Assembly: GCA_024500155.1 (NCBI GenBank)
Contig: CM044877.1
Span: 80,522,501-80,586,500, forward strand
From: Chenopodium formosanum
Taxonomy: Eukaryota; Streptophyta; Magnoliopsida; Caryophyllales; Amaranthaceae
Direction of reading: 5' to 3'
DNA length: 64,000 nucleotides
In this document: piece by piece, positions 51,510 through 63,275 of the stretch
Numbering within the stretch: position 1 is the stretch's first letter
Layout of the letters: every line of letters starts with the position of its first letter
Notes under the pieces: generated by a model
The model's input: the letters and a program-made list of their open reading frames with translations, nothing else
What the model was told of the DNA's origin: nothing
Database searches by the model: none
Program-made: the position numbers and the translations under genes

Positions 51510-53592
51510 TCAAGTGAATCCTTGACCAAGTGAACCCCTCGAGTAACCCTTGTTCGAACCCCGCAAGTAACCCTTGACCAAGTGAACTCTTTGGGTAACC
51601 CTTGTCCAAACCCTTCAAGTGTAATCCCTGACCAAGTAACTCGAGTAACCCCTAACTCAAATAACCCCTACCACAGTTCGTTTCGTAATAATTGTAACAC
51701 TACTTTTTTTTGGTAAGAGGCCATGACTATTTTATTTTTTCTCTCTGACCAACCCCATTTACACTTTTTTTTTAAATTATTTTTCTCTCATACGAACAAA
51801 TAAATATATCCCACCACTTATACTTTATATTATAAAATCACAAATTTTTCTATGTAGCCTATTGTACCGTGCAACAAGGGTTACTCGACTTTCTTGGTAT
51901 TAGATTACTCGAGTTATCGGGTTACTCGAGTTTCTCGGTCAGGGGTTACTCGAGTTTCTCGGTCAGGGGTTACTCGAATTGCTTGGGTTACTCGAGTTAC
52001 TTGGTCAAGTGTTACTTGAGTTACTCCTTATCGAGTAACCCCTGAACGAATAACCCCTCAATAACCCTTGGCCAAGTGTACCCCTCAAGTAACCCCTGAT
52101 AGGGTAAACCCCTCAAGTAACTCTAGTCCCAACCCCTCAAGTAACCTTTGACCGAGTAACTCGAGTAACCTCAGACTGAAAAACTCGGGTAACCCCTAAC
52201 AAAATAACTCATGTAACACCTGCTACAATTCGTTTCTTAATAATTGCAACACTATTTTCTTTGGCAAGAGTCCACAACTATTTTATTATTTCTCTCTGAC
52301 TAACCCCATTTACACTTTTTTTATTATTATTTTTTCTTATGCAAACAAATAAAGCATGTTGCACCGTGCAGTAAGGGTTACTTGAGTTTCTCAGTATGGA
52401 TTTACTTGAGTTGCCGGGGTTACTCGAATTTCTCGGTCAACGGTTACTCTAGTTGTTGGGGTTACTCAAGTTATTTGGTTAGGGGTTACGATTTGAGTTA
52501 CTCCTTATCGAGTAAACCCTCAAGTAACCCCTGAATGAGTAACCCCAAAGTAATCCACGGTTGAACCCCTCGAGTGACCCCTTTACTGAGTAACCTCTCC
52601 CCATCAAGTAACCCCTGATTAAGTAACCCCTCAACTAACCCCTGACTGAACCCTCAAGTAACCCCTGCCTGAACTCCTTAAATAACCCCTAACCAAGTAA
52701 CTTGAGTAACCATTGATCGAGTAGCTTGAGTAACCCATGACCGAGTAACCCCTCGATTGAGTTACTCCTTATCGAGTAAACCCTCAAGTAACCCATGACC
52801 GAGTAACCCCTCAAGTAACCCTTGACTGACTGACCGAGTAACCCCTCAAGTAACCCTTGACCAAGTTAACCCCTCGAGTAACCCTTGACCAAGTAAACCC
52901 CTCGAGTAACCCCTGATCAAGTAACCCCCGATCAAGTAACTCATCAAGTAACCCTTGACTGAGTGAACCCCTCGAGTAGCCCTTGCCTTAACCTGACAAA
53001 TAACCCCTGACCGAGTAACTCAAGTAACCCATGACGTACTAAATAACTCGGGTAACCCCTAACAAAATAACTCAGGTAACCCTTGTCACAGTTCGTTCCA
53101 TAATAATTGCAACACTACTTGCTTTGATAAGAGTCCATCACAACTATTTTATTATTTCTCTCTAACCAACCATGTTTACACTTTTTATTTTTTTCTATCA
53201 TTTCTTTCTTCTATGAACAAATAAATATATCCCACAAACTATACTTTATATTATAAACTCACAAATTTTAGCATGTTGTACCGTGCAGTAAGGGTTACTT
53301 GAGTTTCTCGGTATTGGATTACTCGAGTTGTCGGGGTTACTCGAGTTTCTCGGTCAAGGGTTACTCGAGTTGCTAGGCTTACTCAAGTTTCTTGGTTAGG
53401 ATTTAATTACTTGAGTTACTCCTTATTAAGTAACTCATGACCAAATAACCCCTCGAGTTATCCATGACCGAACCCCTCAAGTAACCCCTCCCCTTCAAGT
53501 AACCCCTGATTGAGTGCCCCTCAAGTTACCGTTGACTGAACTCTCAAGTAACCCCTAACCTAACTCCTTAAATATCCCTTGAACAAGTAACT
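51510..53592. repeat. GAGTAACC minisatellite with inverted blocks, right part
   Basis: Array blocks at 51510-51665, 51880-52215, 52370-53085 and 53280-53592 are separated by three further copies of the core (about 51667-51880, 52217-52370, 53090-53285). The cores have CAGTTCGTTTC near the left end and ACCGTGCA near the right. Each core is entered by forward units and left by inverted units, and each inverted run ends at TTACTCCTTATCGAGTAAC-type switch points. Confidence 0.85.
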
Positions 53593-54560
53593 TCTGTCCC
53601 TATTAATTAATTTATTTTTTCCTCTCTCTATCTCATCCTCTTTCCTTCATAACCCATAAATCTATCTCTCCCAATTTTTCTAACTCTTTTCCTCCCAGCC
53701 TTTATCTCTTCTTCTGGCCTACCTCCTCTCTCTTTTGAACTGGTATCTCTGTCTTTCGGCCTGCCCTATCTCTCAGTCCTTCTTTGTCTCTCTCTTCAAA
53801 CCCTCCGTTTTCCTAGTTCCTTTTTCTCTCTCTTTTGGCCCTTGTTTCTCTACCTCCCTTTCCCTTTCTCTCCTTCTCCCCTTCCTCTCCTCCTCTATCT
53901 TTATCTTTCTCTTTATCTCATTCTCTCACTGTGGTTGTACACACATAAAAAAACACTTACTCATGAATCTAACACAATTCTACCATAATGTTTAACTTTT
54001 ATGTTAAATGTGCTACTATTAAGATGACTTGTCCTTGTTCGATCTTTTAAAAGGCTTTGAACATTATAAAAGGCTATAAAAATTTCCAATCACTCATGCC
54101 CTTATTTCATCCTCTAAAAGGATTTGACAATTATAGGTTGCACTTGATCCCTATCTCCATAGCCCCTTCCCCCCAACCCTTTTTTATATTTCTTAGTGTG
54201 CGAGCTCGAAGTGATGAATATGGAGACCGGCAGCTCATGTTTCTCTTTTTCCCTTTTATATTTCTTAGTTTCTCTCTATCTCCCCCTTTCTTCCGACCTC
54301 CATTTCTTTCTTTTTCCCTCAACACATCTCTCTCTTTATCACTTTAATATATCTCCCTCCCTCTCCCAGTCCTAGTTTTTCTTTATTAATCTCTCTCTCT
54401 CTCTCCTGGTCCCTCTTTCTTTTTTTCTCTAAAACCCTTTCCTCTCCCGACTTGCCCTCTCCTCTCTCTCTCTTGGCTTTCTCTTTATCTCTCTCCCAAC
54501 CCCACTCTTTCCCTTGGCCCCTTTATTTTTCTTGCCTTTTTTTTTCTCCCGCCCCCCTTT
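53593..54560. repeat. Pyrimidine-rich (CT) low-complexity region
   Basis: Nearly 1 kb dominated by CTCTCT, TTTCTC and CCCTTT tracts on the plus strand. Open frames at 53735-53995 and 54057-54347 are composition artefacts (Ser/Leu/Phe-rich). Confidence 0.8.
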
Positions 54561-54820
54561 TAAATTTAGTTAATTGGGGAAGAGAAGTTAGAAGGATGAC
54601 TATAATTCTTGTATTTTTAAATTAAAAGAGCTATTTCATAAACCAACTATATGTTTATGTCAAAATCTTCTTAGCAAAATTGAATAAAGACTCTTAATAT
54701 ATTTTCTTATGATATGGGTGATAACATTATTCAATCTAGAGTTCTTATTTATATCATCTATTGTTTGTATTCTCAATTGATTAAATTATAACAAAGCTTA
54801 TTATTCTTAACATATAAATA

Positions 54821-55053
54821 AAATTTGAAGTCTATATGAATCTGTATAGATTAAGAAGGAATAAGTTCATTAATCCTCACAAGATCAAACATACTACCTC
54901 CGTTACATAATAGTTGCAACTGCGAGAAATAAAATATTCTAAAATTGCAACTAAAATTTGAAGTCTATATGAATTTGTATAGATTAAGAAGGAATAAGCT
55001 CATTAATCCTCACAAGATCAAACATACTACCTCCGTTACATAATAGTTGCAAC
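54821..55053. repeat. 100-bp direct duplication containing a CTACCTCCGTTACATA end
   Basis: 54821-54920 and 54954-55053 are almost identical and are separated by 33 bp. Each ends with TACTACCTCCGTTACATAAT and AGTTGCAAC, a Stowaway-type terminus. Confidence 0.8.
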
Positions 55054-55055
55054 AA

Positions 55056-55063
55056 TAGTAGTA

Positions 55064-55146
<83 letters not shown>

Positions 55147-55158
55147 CAATAAGTAATA

Positions 55159-55200
<42 letters not shown>

Positions 55201-55203
55201 TGA

Positions 55204-55245
<42 letters not shown>

Positions 55246-55278
55246 CAATAAGTAATAAATAATAATAATAATAATTGA

Positions 55279-55320
<42 letters not shown>

Positions 55321-55323
55321 TGA

Positions 55324-55365
<42 letters not shown>

Positions 55366-55405
55366 TGAAATAATAATAATAATTGAAATAATAATAATTG
55401 AAAAT
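55056..55405. repeat. Compound (AAT)n microsatellite with interruptions
   Basis: About 340 bp of AAT units broken by recurring TCAATAAGTAATAAAT and AATTGAAAT spacers, giving a higher-order pattern. The Tyr- and Ile-rich frames are artefacts. Confidence 0.95.
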
Positions 55406-55671
55406 ACAATTCATTGTTCAAATAGGTTAGATATATGTAACTGTTTTTTGTTCTTTTGTCATAATACTATTTTATTTTTAAATTAAATAGTATATGTGTT
55501 TAAAATGTTTAGAGGTTTCAAGTTTTTAATATATTTTCCATAAATTTTATAATTATATAGTATATTTTTTGTAAATATTTTAATATGTACATTTGTATAT
55601 ACACATATGTATAGTATTAAATAATCAATAAATAATCAAACATCACTAATCCGTAGTTAAAAATCACTAAT

Positions 55672-55733
55672 TAATAAGTTCAGCTCAGCTCAATTCAGTT
55701 GAGCTGAGTTCAGTCAATCGGAACAAGCCCTAA
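55672..55733. mobile_element. Tourist-like MITE end fragment (CTGAA family)
   Basis: CAGCTCAGCTCAATTCAGTT, then GAGCTGAGTTCAGTCAATCG and AACAAGCCC before TAA match the inverted end of the family at 11808. The other end is missing. Confidence 0.5.
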
Positions 55734-56913
55734 GTCTTACCTTGAAAGCCCGTAGTAAGAGGCCCCAAAAATGGTCAAACACTCATAGTTTACAAATGAG
55801 CTTTAAAATGGCCATCTATCGATCATAAAACATAGCGTTTGACAAAAGTTTTTAGGGGAGGGGATGAGATGATCATATTAGCCATGACATTTAAATGAAA
55901 GGAACCCAGTGGTTTGGCTTTGCATAATTAATATAAACATACATAAGAAATTCCTGTATTACAAGCCAAACATTCCTGATTTTCTTTGAGGTCTGAATTC
56001 CGGTAATGTAAAAATTAATACACAGAGGAAAGCTTCTCTGAACTTCTAGACAGTAACATTGGCTTCAGGCATTGTTCAAATTAAGATGCCACTTGGTCGA
56101 AGCAATGCTCAAATATTTGACAAAGCTCACTATACACCCTCGACCATGAAAAATGCAAGGCAAACTGCAAATATCAAAGAGATGCAAATAAAAGGAGCTT
56201 AGCTTATCAACACAAAAGCATCTCCAATAACAGACAAGAACCTATAATATCAAAAGCATCCCCAAGTAATCATGATCTATGAGCAAATAGACAAATAACA
56301 GACAAGAACCTATAATATCAAAGTAGCTACTAATCCAAGTTCTCCTTATTAGAAACCCATCTTCTGTCAAGCTTCCCAGCCACAACCAGATAGCCTACCC
56401 AACCAAACCCGACCTCTTGTGGTAATAGAAGTAATACTCAACCTTAGAATGGGGCAGAAGCATCTCCTTGTCTTCAAGCTACAAACCCAAAACAAAACCC
56501 ATCATAAACCCTTGATCTTACTATACCCTAAACCCCAAAAGGTGAAAGATTTGCGAATTTCTTAACATGCAAAGCAAATAAGACAAGCAATTGCATAATC
56601 CTGAACATGTTGGGCATTTGGGACAAGAACAATTGCATAATTAACCCTGAACAAGCTGAGTATTTAAATTCTCAACTACAACAGTCTTAAGTATGGAAGA
56701 GACTTTAAGCTTTTTCCTTCAATTCTCAGTTTAATAGCAAAAAAATTTTGTATGCTCAAAAACAGTTCAATAGTTAAAAATGTGAACTGCTTAAATTATA
56801 ATTATCACATCCTAAATTAAAATTCCTCAATACTATTACTCTGCCGACAATTTGTTATCATGTTTTCTATCTTGTATGATTAGTCTTACTTCTTCATTTA
56901 ATCACACAAATAC
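55734..56913 (-). other. Segment downstream of the DnaJ pseudogene, possible captured exons
   Basis: Two minus-strand stretches after plausible acceptors stay open and look protein-like: LEDKEMLLPHSKVEYYFYYH (about 56385-56475) and ALHFSWSRVYSELCQIFEHC (about 56085-56165). I do not recognise them. They may be decayed pieces of other genes, in line with the mosaic to their right. Confidence 0.25.
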
Positions 56914-58158
56914 TCAACAGAACTCAACCTCAAACTCCACCCACAGTACAAAGGAGAAAACAACAGTGAGAGCCATCGATGGCTTAGGTGGAAGGATTGC
57001 TTCCAATGCTTTAACCTGATCAGGGTTAAAAGAATCGGCGAACTCCACTGTGAAATAGATGTACATCTTGCCCTTCATGAATGACCTCTGGTAAATTGAC
57101 ATACCCTCATCATCAATTGCCTTGAATTGATCTGCTCGGACATACCAACAAAAAAAGATGCACATTTAGTAGTGATTTGGGATGATCAAAATTGAAATAT
57201 TGTCATTCTACTAAAATTCAAAATGCTCAGGTCGAATAAACTTGAATATTTCCAACAAGATACTAACCAGGCTTGATAGCTTCTCCTGGATTTGATTTGA
57301 TAAAAAGTTGCCTTCCATCAAGGTGGGTCAGCACAAATCTAAAGCCACAAAGAGCTTAAGTCAGGCTCAGAGTATGCTCATAAAAGAGATCTTCGCCCTT
57401 TCTCTTGAATTTAGGATGATCTTTCTGCTGCAGGACAAAGACGATATCTCCGGTGACAGTATCAGGCTGCAGATAAATAGAGAAAAGGCGTAAGCCTATC
57501 AGCCAACAATCTATACAAACTATATCAAACCAACAACAAAGAGAGGTTTATGACATACAGCTTCATCAGCCTTTCCAGGGAAAGTAATTTTCTGTCCATG
57601 TTGCATGCCCTTCTCCACAACAACCTCTAAGACCTTCTTCTCCTGCACAACCTTCTCACCTTTGCATTGAGGGCACCGATATTTGTCATTAATTGTCTCT
57701 CCAGTCCCTTTGCATTCATTGCAAGGGTGCTGCATTTGTTGTCTCATTGAGGGGCCCAGATGTCTAATAGTAGACACCTTCATACCAGTACCTTGACATC
57801 CAGAACACTTCATGGAAACTCCAGATTTTGATACTTTGCTGTTACATGTATAAATAACAATTAAGTTAGGAATGGATCAACAAATGGGAGACAAAGCTCT
57901 GAAAACAAATCATATATATACTTACCCAGTACACTTCAAACATATTACATTACGAGAGAGGGAGAGCTTCTTTGTCGTCCCAGTATAGAGATCTTCAAGT
58001 GATACCTTCAGAGGATGAACTACATCCTCTCCCGGCCTTTGCCTTCTTCCTCGGCTACTACCACCACCACCTAACCATCAACAATGAATTACTTGCAGCA
58101 ACAAACCAAAGATCTATAGCTTTAAATTAAGAAAATTAAAAAAAAAAAAAAAACATAC

Positions 58159-58374
58159 AGCTTCAACTTTACTATTTACAATAGCATCGTTTATTCCAGG
58201 ATCCCCACTACATTCACAGCTTCCACAGCCATGTATAGCACGTGAACAAGGAACGTATTATACGGTGCAACATAGTTGTCACCAACATAGTCCCAAACAC
58301 GCCTAGTTTCCAAGTCCAGGGAATAACAGTGTTGTGTTTCTTTCCAATGCATAATAGCGTGGCCCTCTTTATAC
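58159..58374 (-). pseudogene. BRAP2/BRIZ-type zinc-finger fragment
   Basis: After an acceptor at 58375, the frame reads YKEGHAIMHWKETQHCYSLD then LETRRVWDYVGDNYV, the zf-UBP domain of plant BRAP2 RING ZnF UBP proteins (BRIZ1/2, E3 ligases required for germination). A second block in another frame reads CGSCECSGDPGINDAIVNSK then VEA before a GTATGT donor. At least two frameshifts and a deletion lie between the blocks. Only this exon of the gene is present, and it sits inside the 2-kb intron of the DnaJ pseudogene on the same strand. Confidence 0.8.
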
Positions 58375-58757
58375 CTGGATTAAATGCTTCCTGGTCAAAA
58401 AATTAACAATTAGAATATCTTGTCTATTTGACAGGTATATTACATATATTGTTTGATGTTTTTATTTTGATTTTTTTTTTCTTGACATTCCTTTGGCCAT
58501 TTGAATAATGATAACAGTTTCTTAGCATTAGCTACTTGAAAGTTGAAACTCGGGGTTATAGTCGTTATACAATGCAAAATTTTCTCATAACAGAAAGAGT
58601 TATTACTTTCCACAACCCACAAAACCACATATTATGCATATCCACAAATTCTCTAAGGTTTGACAAATGAAACATGTTGAATTATCAGGTTGTTGCTGGA
58701 AATATCGACAAACCTATTTGATGACCATAACAGAGTAATAATTAAAATCAGCAATAC

Positions 58758-59442
58758 CTTAGCAGAATAGCAGCACATAACGGAGAAAAGGTAGATATTC
58801 CAGGGTTGGTACCTCTAATTCCAGAACTGGAAAGGCAAAACAATGATCTATAAATCTCCTAATAATTTCAAGCTAGCAAAATCACAAAGCGGGAAACCAA
58901 CAAGACAACTACCACTCTTGGGGTTTGGGGGAAGGTAAAACTGAATCATGGCACCAAAATTTCACAACCCTGGCTTATATGCTTGGTAGAAGTAACAAAA
59001 TGTTCCTCATTAGTTATATGAAAATTTTGATTTATAGAAGTTTTTAAATAAAACAAGCACTTAAGCTATAGACGCAATCGCACAAAATATACTCAAATAG
59101 AAATAGAGTAATTAACACACATAAAAGTTACAATGTTTTATTCGGGGAGTCTGAAGTTCTGAATTCGACATCGATTTTCAGTTCTTGAAGAATGAGCAAC
59201 ATAAGCACACCAATAGCACACAAAAAAATTGTAGTACAAATTCAAAAAGATGAATATCTACCAGTCATTTTGTGTAGCCTCGAACTGTTTGCGAAGCTCA
59301 TCGTCCTGAAAAATAAAACGATGAAAAGAACGAAAGATTAAAATCAAAAGTCAGATCAAAAATTAAGAAAATGGAAACGAAATTAGAGGCTGACCCTATT
59401 AAATCCATAGGAAACCCCAAAAAACGGCGACTTCGAATCCAT
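58758..59442 (-). other. Open three-exon chain of unknown origin upstream of the BRIZ fragment
   Basis: Exons 59395-59442, 59262-59305 and 58758-58826 join in phase with GT-AG borders. The product starts MDSKSPFFGVSYGFNR, continues DDELRKQFEATQND and ends GISTFSPLCAAILL. The last phase also matches the acceptor of the BRIZ fragment (AG|G TAT gives Arg-Tyr, as in intact BRIZ). I do not recognise the protein. It may be a captured fragment of another gene or a chance chain. Confidence 0.25.
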
Positions 59443-60533
59443 AGGAAGGGAGCTTGAAGAAGAAAACCCCAAACTCTTGAAAATTACAAAAATCTAATGC
59501 ACAAAAACAAAATTAAAATTAATAAATCATCAACAAACAAATAATAACACTCATTAAAATCATTACAAATCCAAATAAAAATTATGGAGTACAAAAGATT
59601 GACGAACAATTGAGGGTTAATATAGAAGAAAATCCAAACTTTCTACACAAATTGAGGGTTAATATAGAAGAAAATTAGCAGAACTAATTCAATTGAAAAA
59701 AAATAATAAATAATCAACAAACCCAGAACAAATCTTGCAACTTTCACACATTTTCATGTACCAGAAACCCTCACAAACAAAACAAAAATCCCAAAATTAA
59801 CAAGCTGGATTGAAAAGGAACACAAATAGATGTAAAGAAAACAAATGGATCAAGCACATTCACATTGAAGAAAGAGAAAGAACAATATTCAGCAAGAACA
59901 GAAATAAAAAATTGCGGGGGTAAAAGAGACCGAACACTGTTCATAAGGAAATTCCTAAAAGCAAAATTTCCTCACCCCAATTTGGCTTTTATGAGGGTTA
60001 TAGAAAACTATATGAATTAAATGATCAATAATTGCTACATTGTACTGTATAGGATTAGCAACCCCCCCAAAAAAAAAAGGAAACAGGCATGAGGCATGAC
60101 ATAAAACCAAACTATTCAAGTGATTGCTATAGGCCACTTACCAAATGGACTTCCTCCAAAAAAGGACCGGAAGATGTCGAATGGATCGTGCATGTTGCCA
60201 CCTCCACCCATTCCTTCCTTAAGTGCATCTTCACCATATTGGTCATAGATCTCCCGCTTTTCAGGATCACTAAGGACCTCATATGCATGAGCTAGCTCTT
60301 TAAACTACATCATACAAAAACCATGCCCCAGCTTTAGTTTCCCTAAAAACTTCCAATTCAACACAGGCATAATCTTACTATAAAGATCATCACTACAGCC
60401 GAGTCGGGTCATAAACCCCAGCTTTCAATAACATAGTCCTAAGCCTGCAATGTCTAAAACATTCCAAAAGAATCCTACCAATACATGTTATTGAATTGAA
60501 AATATGGGAGATGAATAATTAAAAAAGTGACCT

Positions 60534-60840
60534 TTAATTCTTCTTCTTTCCAACCTGAGATTTAGCCTGTTTTGATGAAGGCATACCCTTAGTATCCTTT
60601 TTTGGAGCCTAATATTTAATCAGGAAAAAACCCAGAAAATAAAAATCAAACATACAATACTGAAAATCAAAGGAACAAAGAACAACTTACTATAAATTGA
60701 TCAAATTAACGGTAAAAGACATGTAAGAATTACCAAGAAAATGTTGAAGCTTGAAACTCTGCGATATGATGATCAAATTTATAAACTCAACCGCTACAAA
60801 TTCTGTCAATCAAACGAAAATAGAAGAATTAGGGTTTTCA
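60534..60840 (-). pseudogene. Ribosomal protein S25 gene 5' fragment
   Basis: After an acceptor at 60609, 24 codons read APKKDTKGMPSSKQAKSQVG then KKKN and stop, matching the N-terminus of plant 40S ribosomal protein S25 (APKKDK...PSSKPAKSGGGKQKKKK). Upstream, 60730-60840 looks like the 5' UTR. It has the telo-box AAACCCTAA (60829-60837), common in ribosomal-protein promoters, and ends TTCTTG|GTAATTC. In plant S25 genes I expect the first exon to end with the ATG; here the triplet is TTG, so the start seems lost. The rest of the gene is missing. Confidence 0.65.
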
Positions 60841-61099
60841 AATATTTCTAAAAATTGGGGGAAAATAGCAATTGAAAAATATGGGAGATGAATAATTTCT
60901 GCTTTTCGAAATAATTCACATTATTTGGATCTAATTACCCAACTAACTTCAATTTTTTAAGCTACTCTAAACAGAATTCCAACAATACCCATCCATAAAC
61001 ACGATTCAATCTAATTGCATAAATAAACAAAACCCAAAATTCAAATTCACCAAACTAAACATGTGTAATGGATTAAACATAAACAAGAAAGATATCGGA
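60841..61099. other. AT-rich spacer in the fragment mosaic
   Basis: No recognisable coding or repeat content. Confidence 0.4.
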
Positions 61100-61516
61100 A
61101 ACTAAAGGCCTTGGAGGAGCGTGAAACTCACTTGATGCTGCTGTTTAAAAGGTCCTAAAGAGCGGAAAATGTCACTTTACTTGTCACTTCAATTTCAATT
61201 CAAGTTCTCCATCTTCCCTTAATCTGTTTATATACAAAGTTAAAATAATAATAATAAAAAAAAAAAAAAACAGTCAATAAAACAGCAAAAATATCAAATT
61301 TCAGCAAATAAACAAAAACTCTATCATAAATCAGTTTAAAAAAAACCAGAGGGATACCATTAGGACCAAGATAAGAGTGAGTAATGTCGCAAAGCTTTTC
61401 ACAAGCTTCAATAATTCGATATTCTTCCAGAAAGCTTATCCGACCTAGAGAGATGACATTTGAGATTGATTAAACATTATAAAAAATGATAGAAATTTAT
61501 AAAATGATTAAACTCA
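61100..61516. repeat. Duplicated block, copy 1
   Basis: It starts AACTAAAGGCCTTGGAGG and ends AAAATGATTAAACTCA. The direct second copy is at 63276-63678. Copy 1 has an extra A-rich stretch (about 61245-61271). Confidence 0.95.
61358..61444 (-). pseudogene. 87-bp exon-like segment in duplicated block, copy 1
   Basis: A good acceptor (TCTCTCTAG) and a GTATCC donor bound an open 87-base segment reading RISFLEEYRIIEACEKLCDI then THSYLGPN. The composition and splice borders look like a genuine exon. I could not assign a family. Confidence 0.45.
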
Positions 61517-63275
61517 TCTTTTGCTTGGTCAAATTCTCACTCTACTCGCTCCCTCTCACCACCAATTTAATAAACAGATTAAACACCCACCTATTTATTT
61601 CTCTTAACTCCCCATAGATAAATCATCATAACCAATTGAACAGGGAGAGCATGAAAATTATCGTATTAAAAAAAGATAATCAAAGAACATCACCGAGATT
61701 CTGATACTAAGCAGAAAATCAAAACATACAACAAGCAAATATTCAACATATCTACATTATGCAAGTTGAATGAATTAATAATCAAACACCCATTCACTTC
61801 TTTCTTTAAATTAGCCATTAGCAAGTCATTTTGAAGGTACAACCAACCAAGAAAATTGGAAACGCAAAATTCAATTGAGAGAAATCATCAAAGAACAATA
61901 ACAAGATTATATTAACAATATTTAAGCAGAACAAAATTTGATTAAAATAGATCAAGTTAAAGAAAATCATACTGAATAACTCGTTCCAGAATCTTCAACT
62001 TGATTAAAATTAGATGATGACTTGGGTCTTTGAAGTGTAATCTTCTCAAATCTGGATTCAGAAACCACAAACAAAAAGTGAATATCTATCAACCTTAATG
62101 AAAGCAACTAATGACCAACACATAAAACTCTAAAACTTAGCCGTCTACATTCAAACAAAGATACAACTGATACAATAACATATAACAAAACAGGGATATA
62201 TCATGAACTGACACAAGTTATCGTTGAACTAACTGTTCATCCAAGATTTTGAAGCATTCAAATTCTTAAAAATTCATAAACTACTGTTTCCTTGTAATCA
62301 ATTAATTGAGTCCAAGTCATGAAAAGTAACCAATTATTTCATTTCATCCTAAGCATAGCATAACACAAGCTATGATACCTTTTGGTGGTTGGATCTAATT
62401 TATACATGATCGTAATTCACAATAATAATAAGTACTTTAGTTAGCTCATAATAAACACAAAAACCTCAATAGCTCAAAGACTGAGACCCGACTTCATCAT
62501 CGCTGCTTGGTTGGTTTGGTCACCAAAATTTCGATTAAATGTCAAACCCACAAATCATCAACTTACATAAATGTAAACAGTAAAACCCACAATAATTCTC
62601 CCAACAATTCATGAAATAATTGTCTAATAAATTGTTAAAATAAGCCAGCTTTCCCGACTTGACTAACTAAAACTTGCTCAATTAATACAATAATTAAGCA
62701 ATAAAAACTGTTCCTTAAAAAGAAAAACACCAGTTTACCTAAAAACACCCATTTGTGGAGAGAGAAAGCGAGGTGAGAGAAATGATTAGCCAAATCAGCC
62801 CATACATTTTTCTAATCAATTCAAGCAAAACAACACTACTAACAATCAAAATTAAAGCTGATAGAATTCGAATTAAAAAGAACCAGTAGATCAGAAGATA
62901 CCTCTTTCTCGATGAGCTTACTGAATAATTTCTCAGTTTGAAGAACAAGTTCCAGAATCTTCAATATCGTGCTCGTGCCATGGCAATTTAGAATCTTCAA
63001 AGTCTGGTTTTAATCAATGTTCAGTGTGCAGGGGAAGGAGAAAGAGCTTAATCAGTGAAAAATACGATAATTCGCGAAAAAAACATGAATTAATTAGAAG
63101 AGAAGTTACCCCGTATTTATAATCAATTTAATTTAAAAAACAATTAAAAAAAATCCCAGAAGACAGTTTTTCAAAAAATCAGAACCTGCCAAGGACACCA
63201 TTAACTCAAGCTTGCGTCCAATGACTTGAAGATCTAGATTACCGAATATTAGCTTATCTTCTTGATTTCCTTCAT
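61517..63275. other. Spacer between the duplicated blocks
   Basis: AT-rich. A minus-strand open segment near 62925-63005 (LKILELVLQTEKLFSKLIEK, then a GTATCT donor) and a related stretch near 61990-62050 (LKILERVIQ) suggest further duplicated exon pieces of the same unidentified source. Nothing intact. Confidence 0.3.

Larger units (their letters stand above)
56914..60304 (-). pseudogene. Type-I DnaJ/HSP40 (J2/ANJ1-like) pseudogene, 5' truncated
   Basis: Five exons keep intron phases: 60142-60304, 57926-58070, 57559-57838, 57268-57466 and 56914-57131. They encode the end of the J domain (FKELAHAYEVLSDPEKREIY), the Gly/Phe-rich region, the four CxxCxGxG-type zinc-finger repeats (CLKCTGKV, CSGCQGTG, CNECKGTG, CPQCKGEK) and the client-binding domain. 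Defects: the first exon with the HPD motif is absent as far as 64000; an in-frame TAA at 57356-57358 replaces the Glu of LSLTEALCGF; one extra codon is seen in MKVSTIRHLG; the first zinc repeat has Val for Gly; and after LPPKPS the C-terminus, including the farnesylation motif CAQQ, is replaced by unrelated residues. Introns are kept, so this is not a processed copy. Functional relatives are HSP70 co-chaperones in cytosol or membranes; this copy cannot make one. Confidence 0.9.

Noticed and set aside
53735..54347. Ser/Leu/Phe-rich frames
   Set aside because: Composition artefacts of the CT-rich region.
55010..55414. Tyr- and Ile-rich minus-strand frames
   Set aside because: Translation of the AAT microsatellite.
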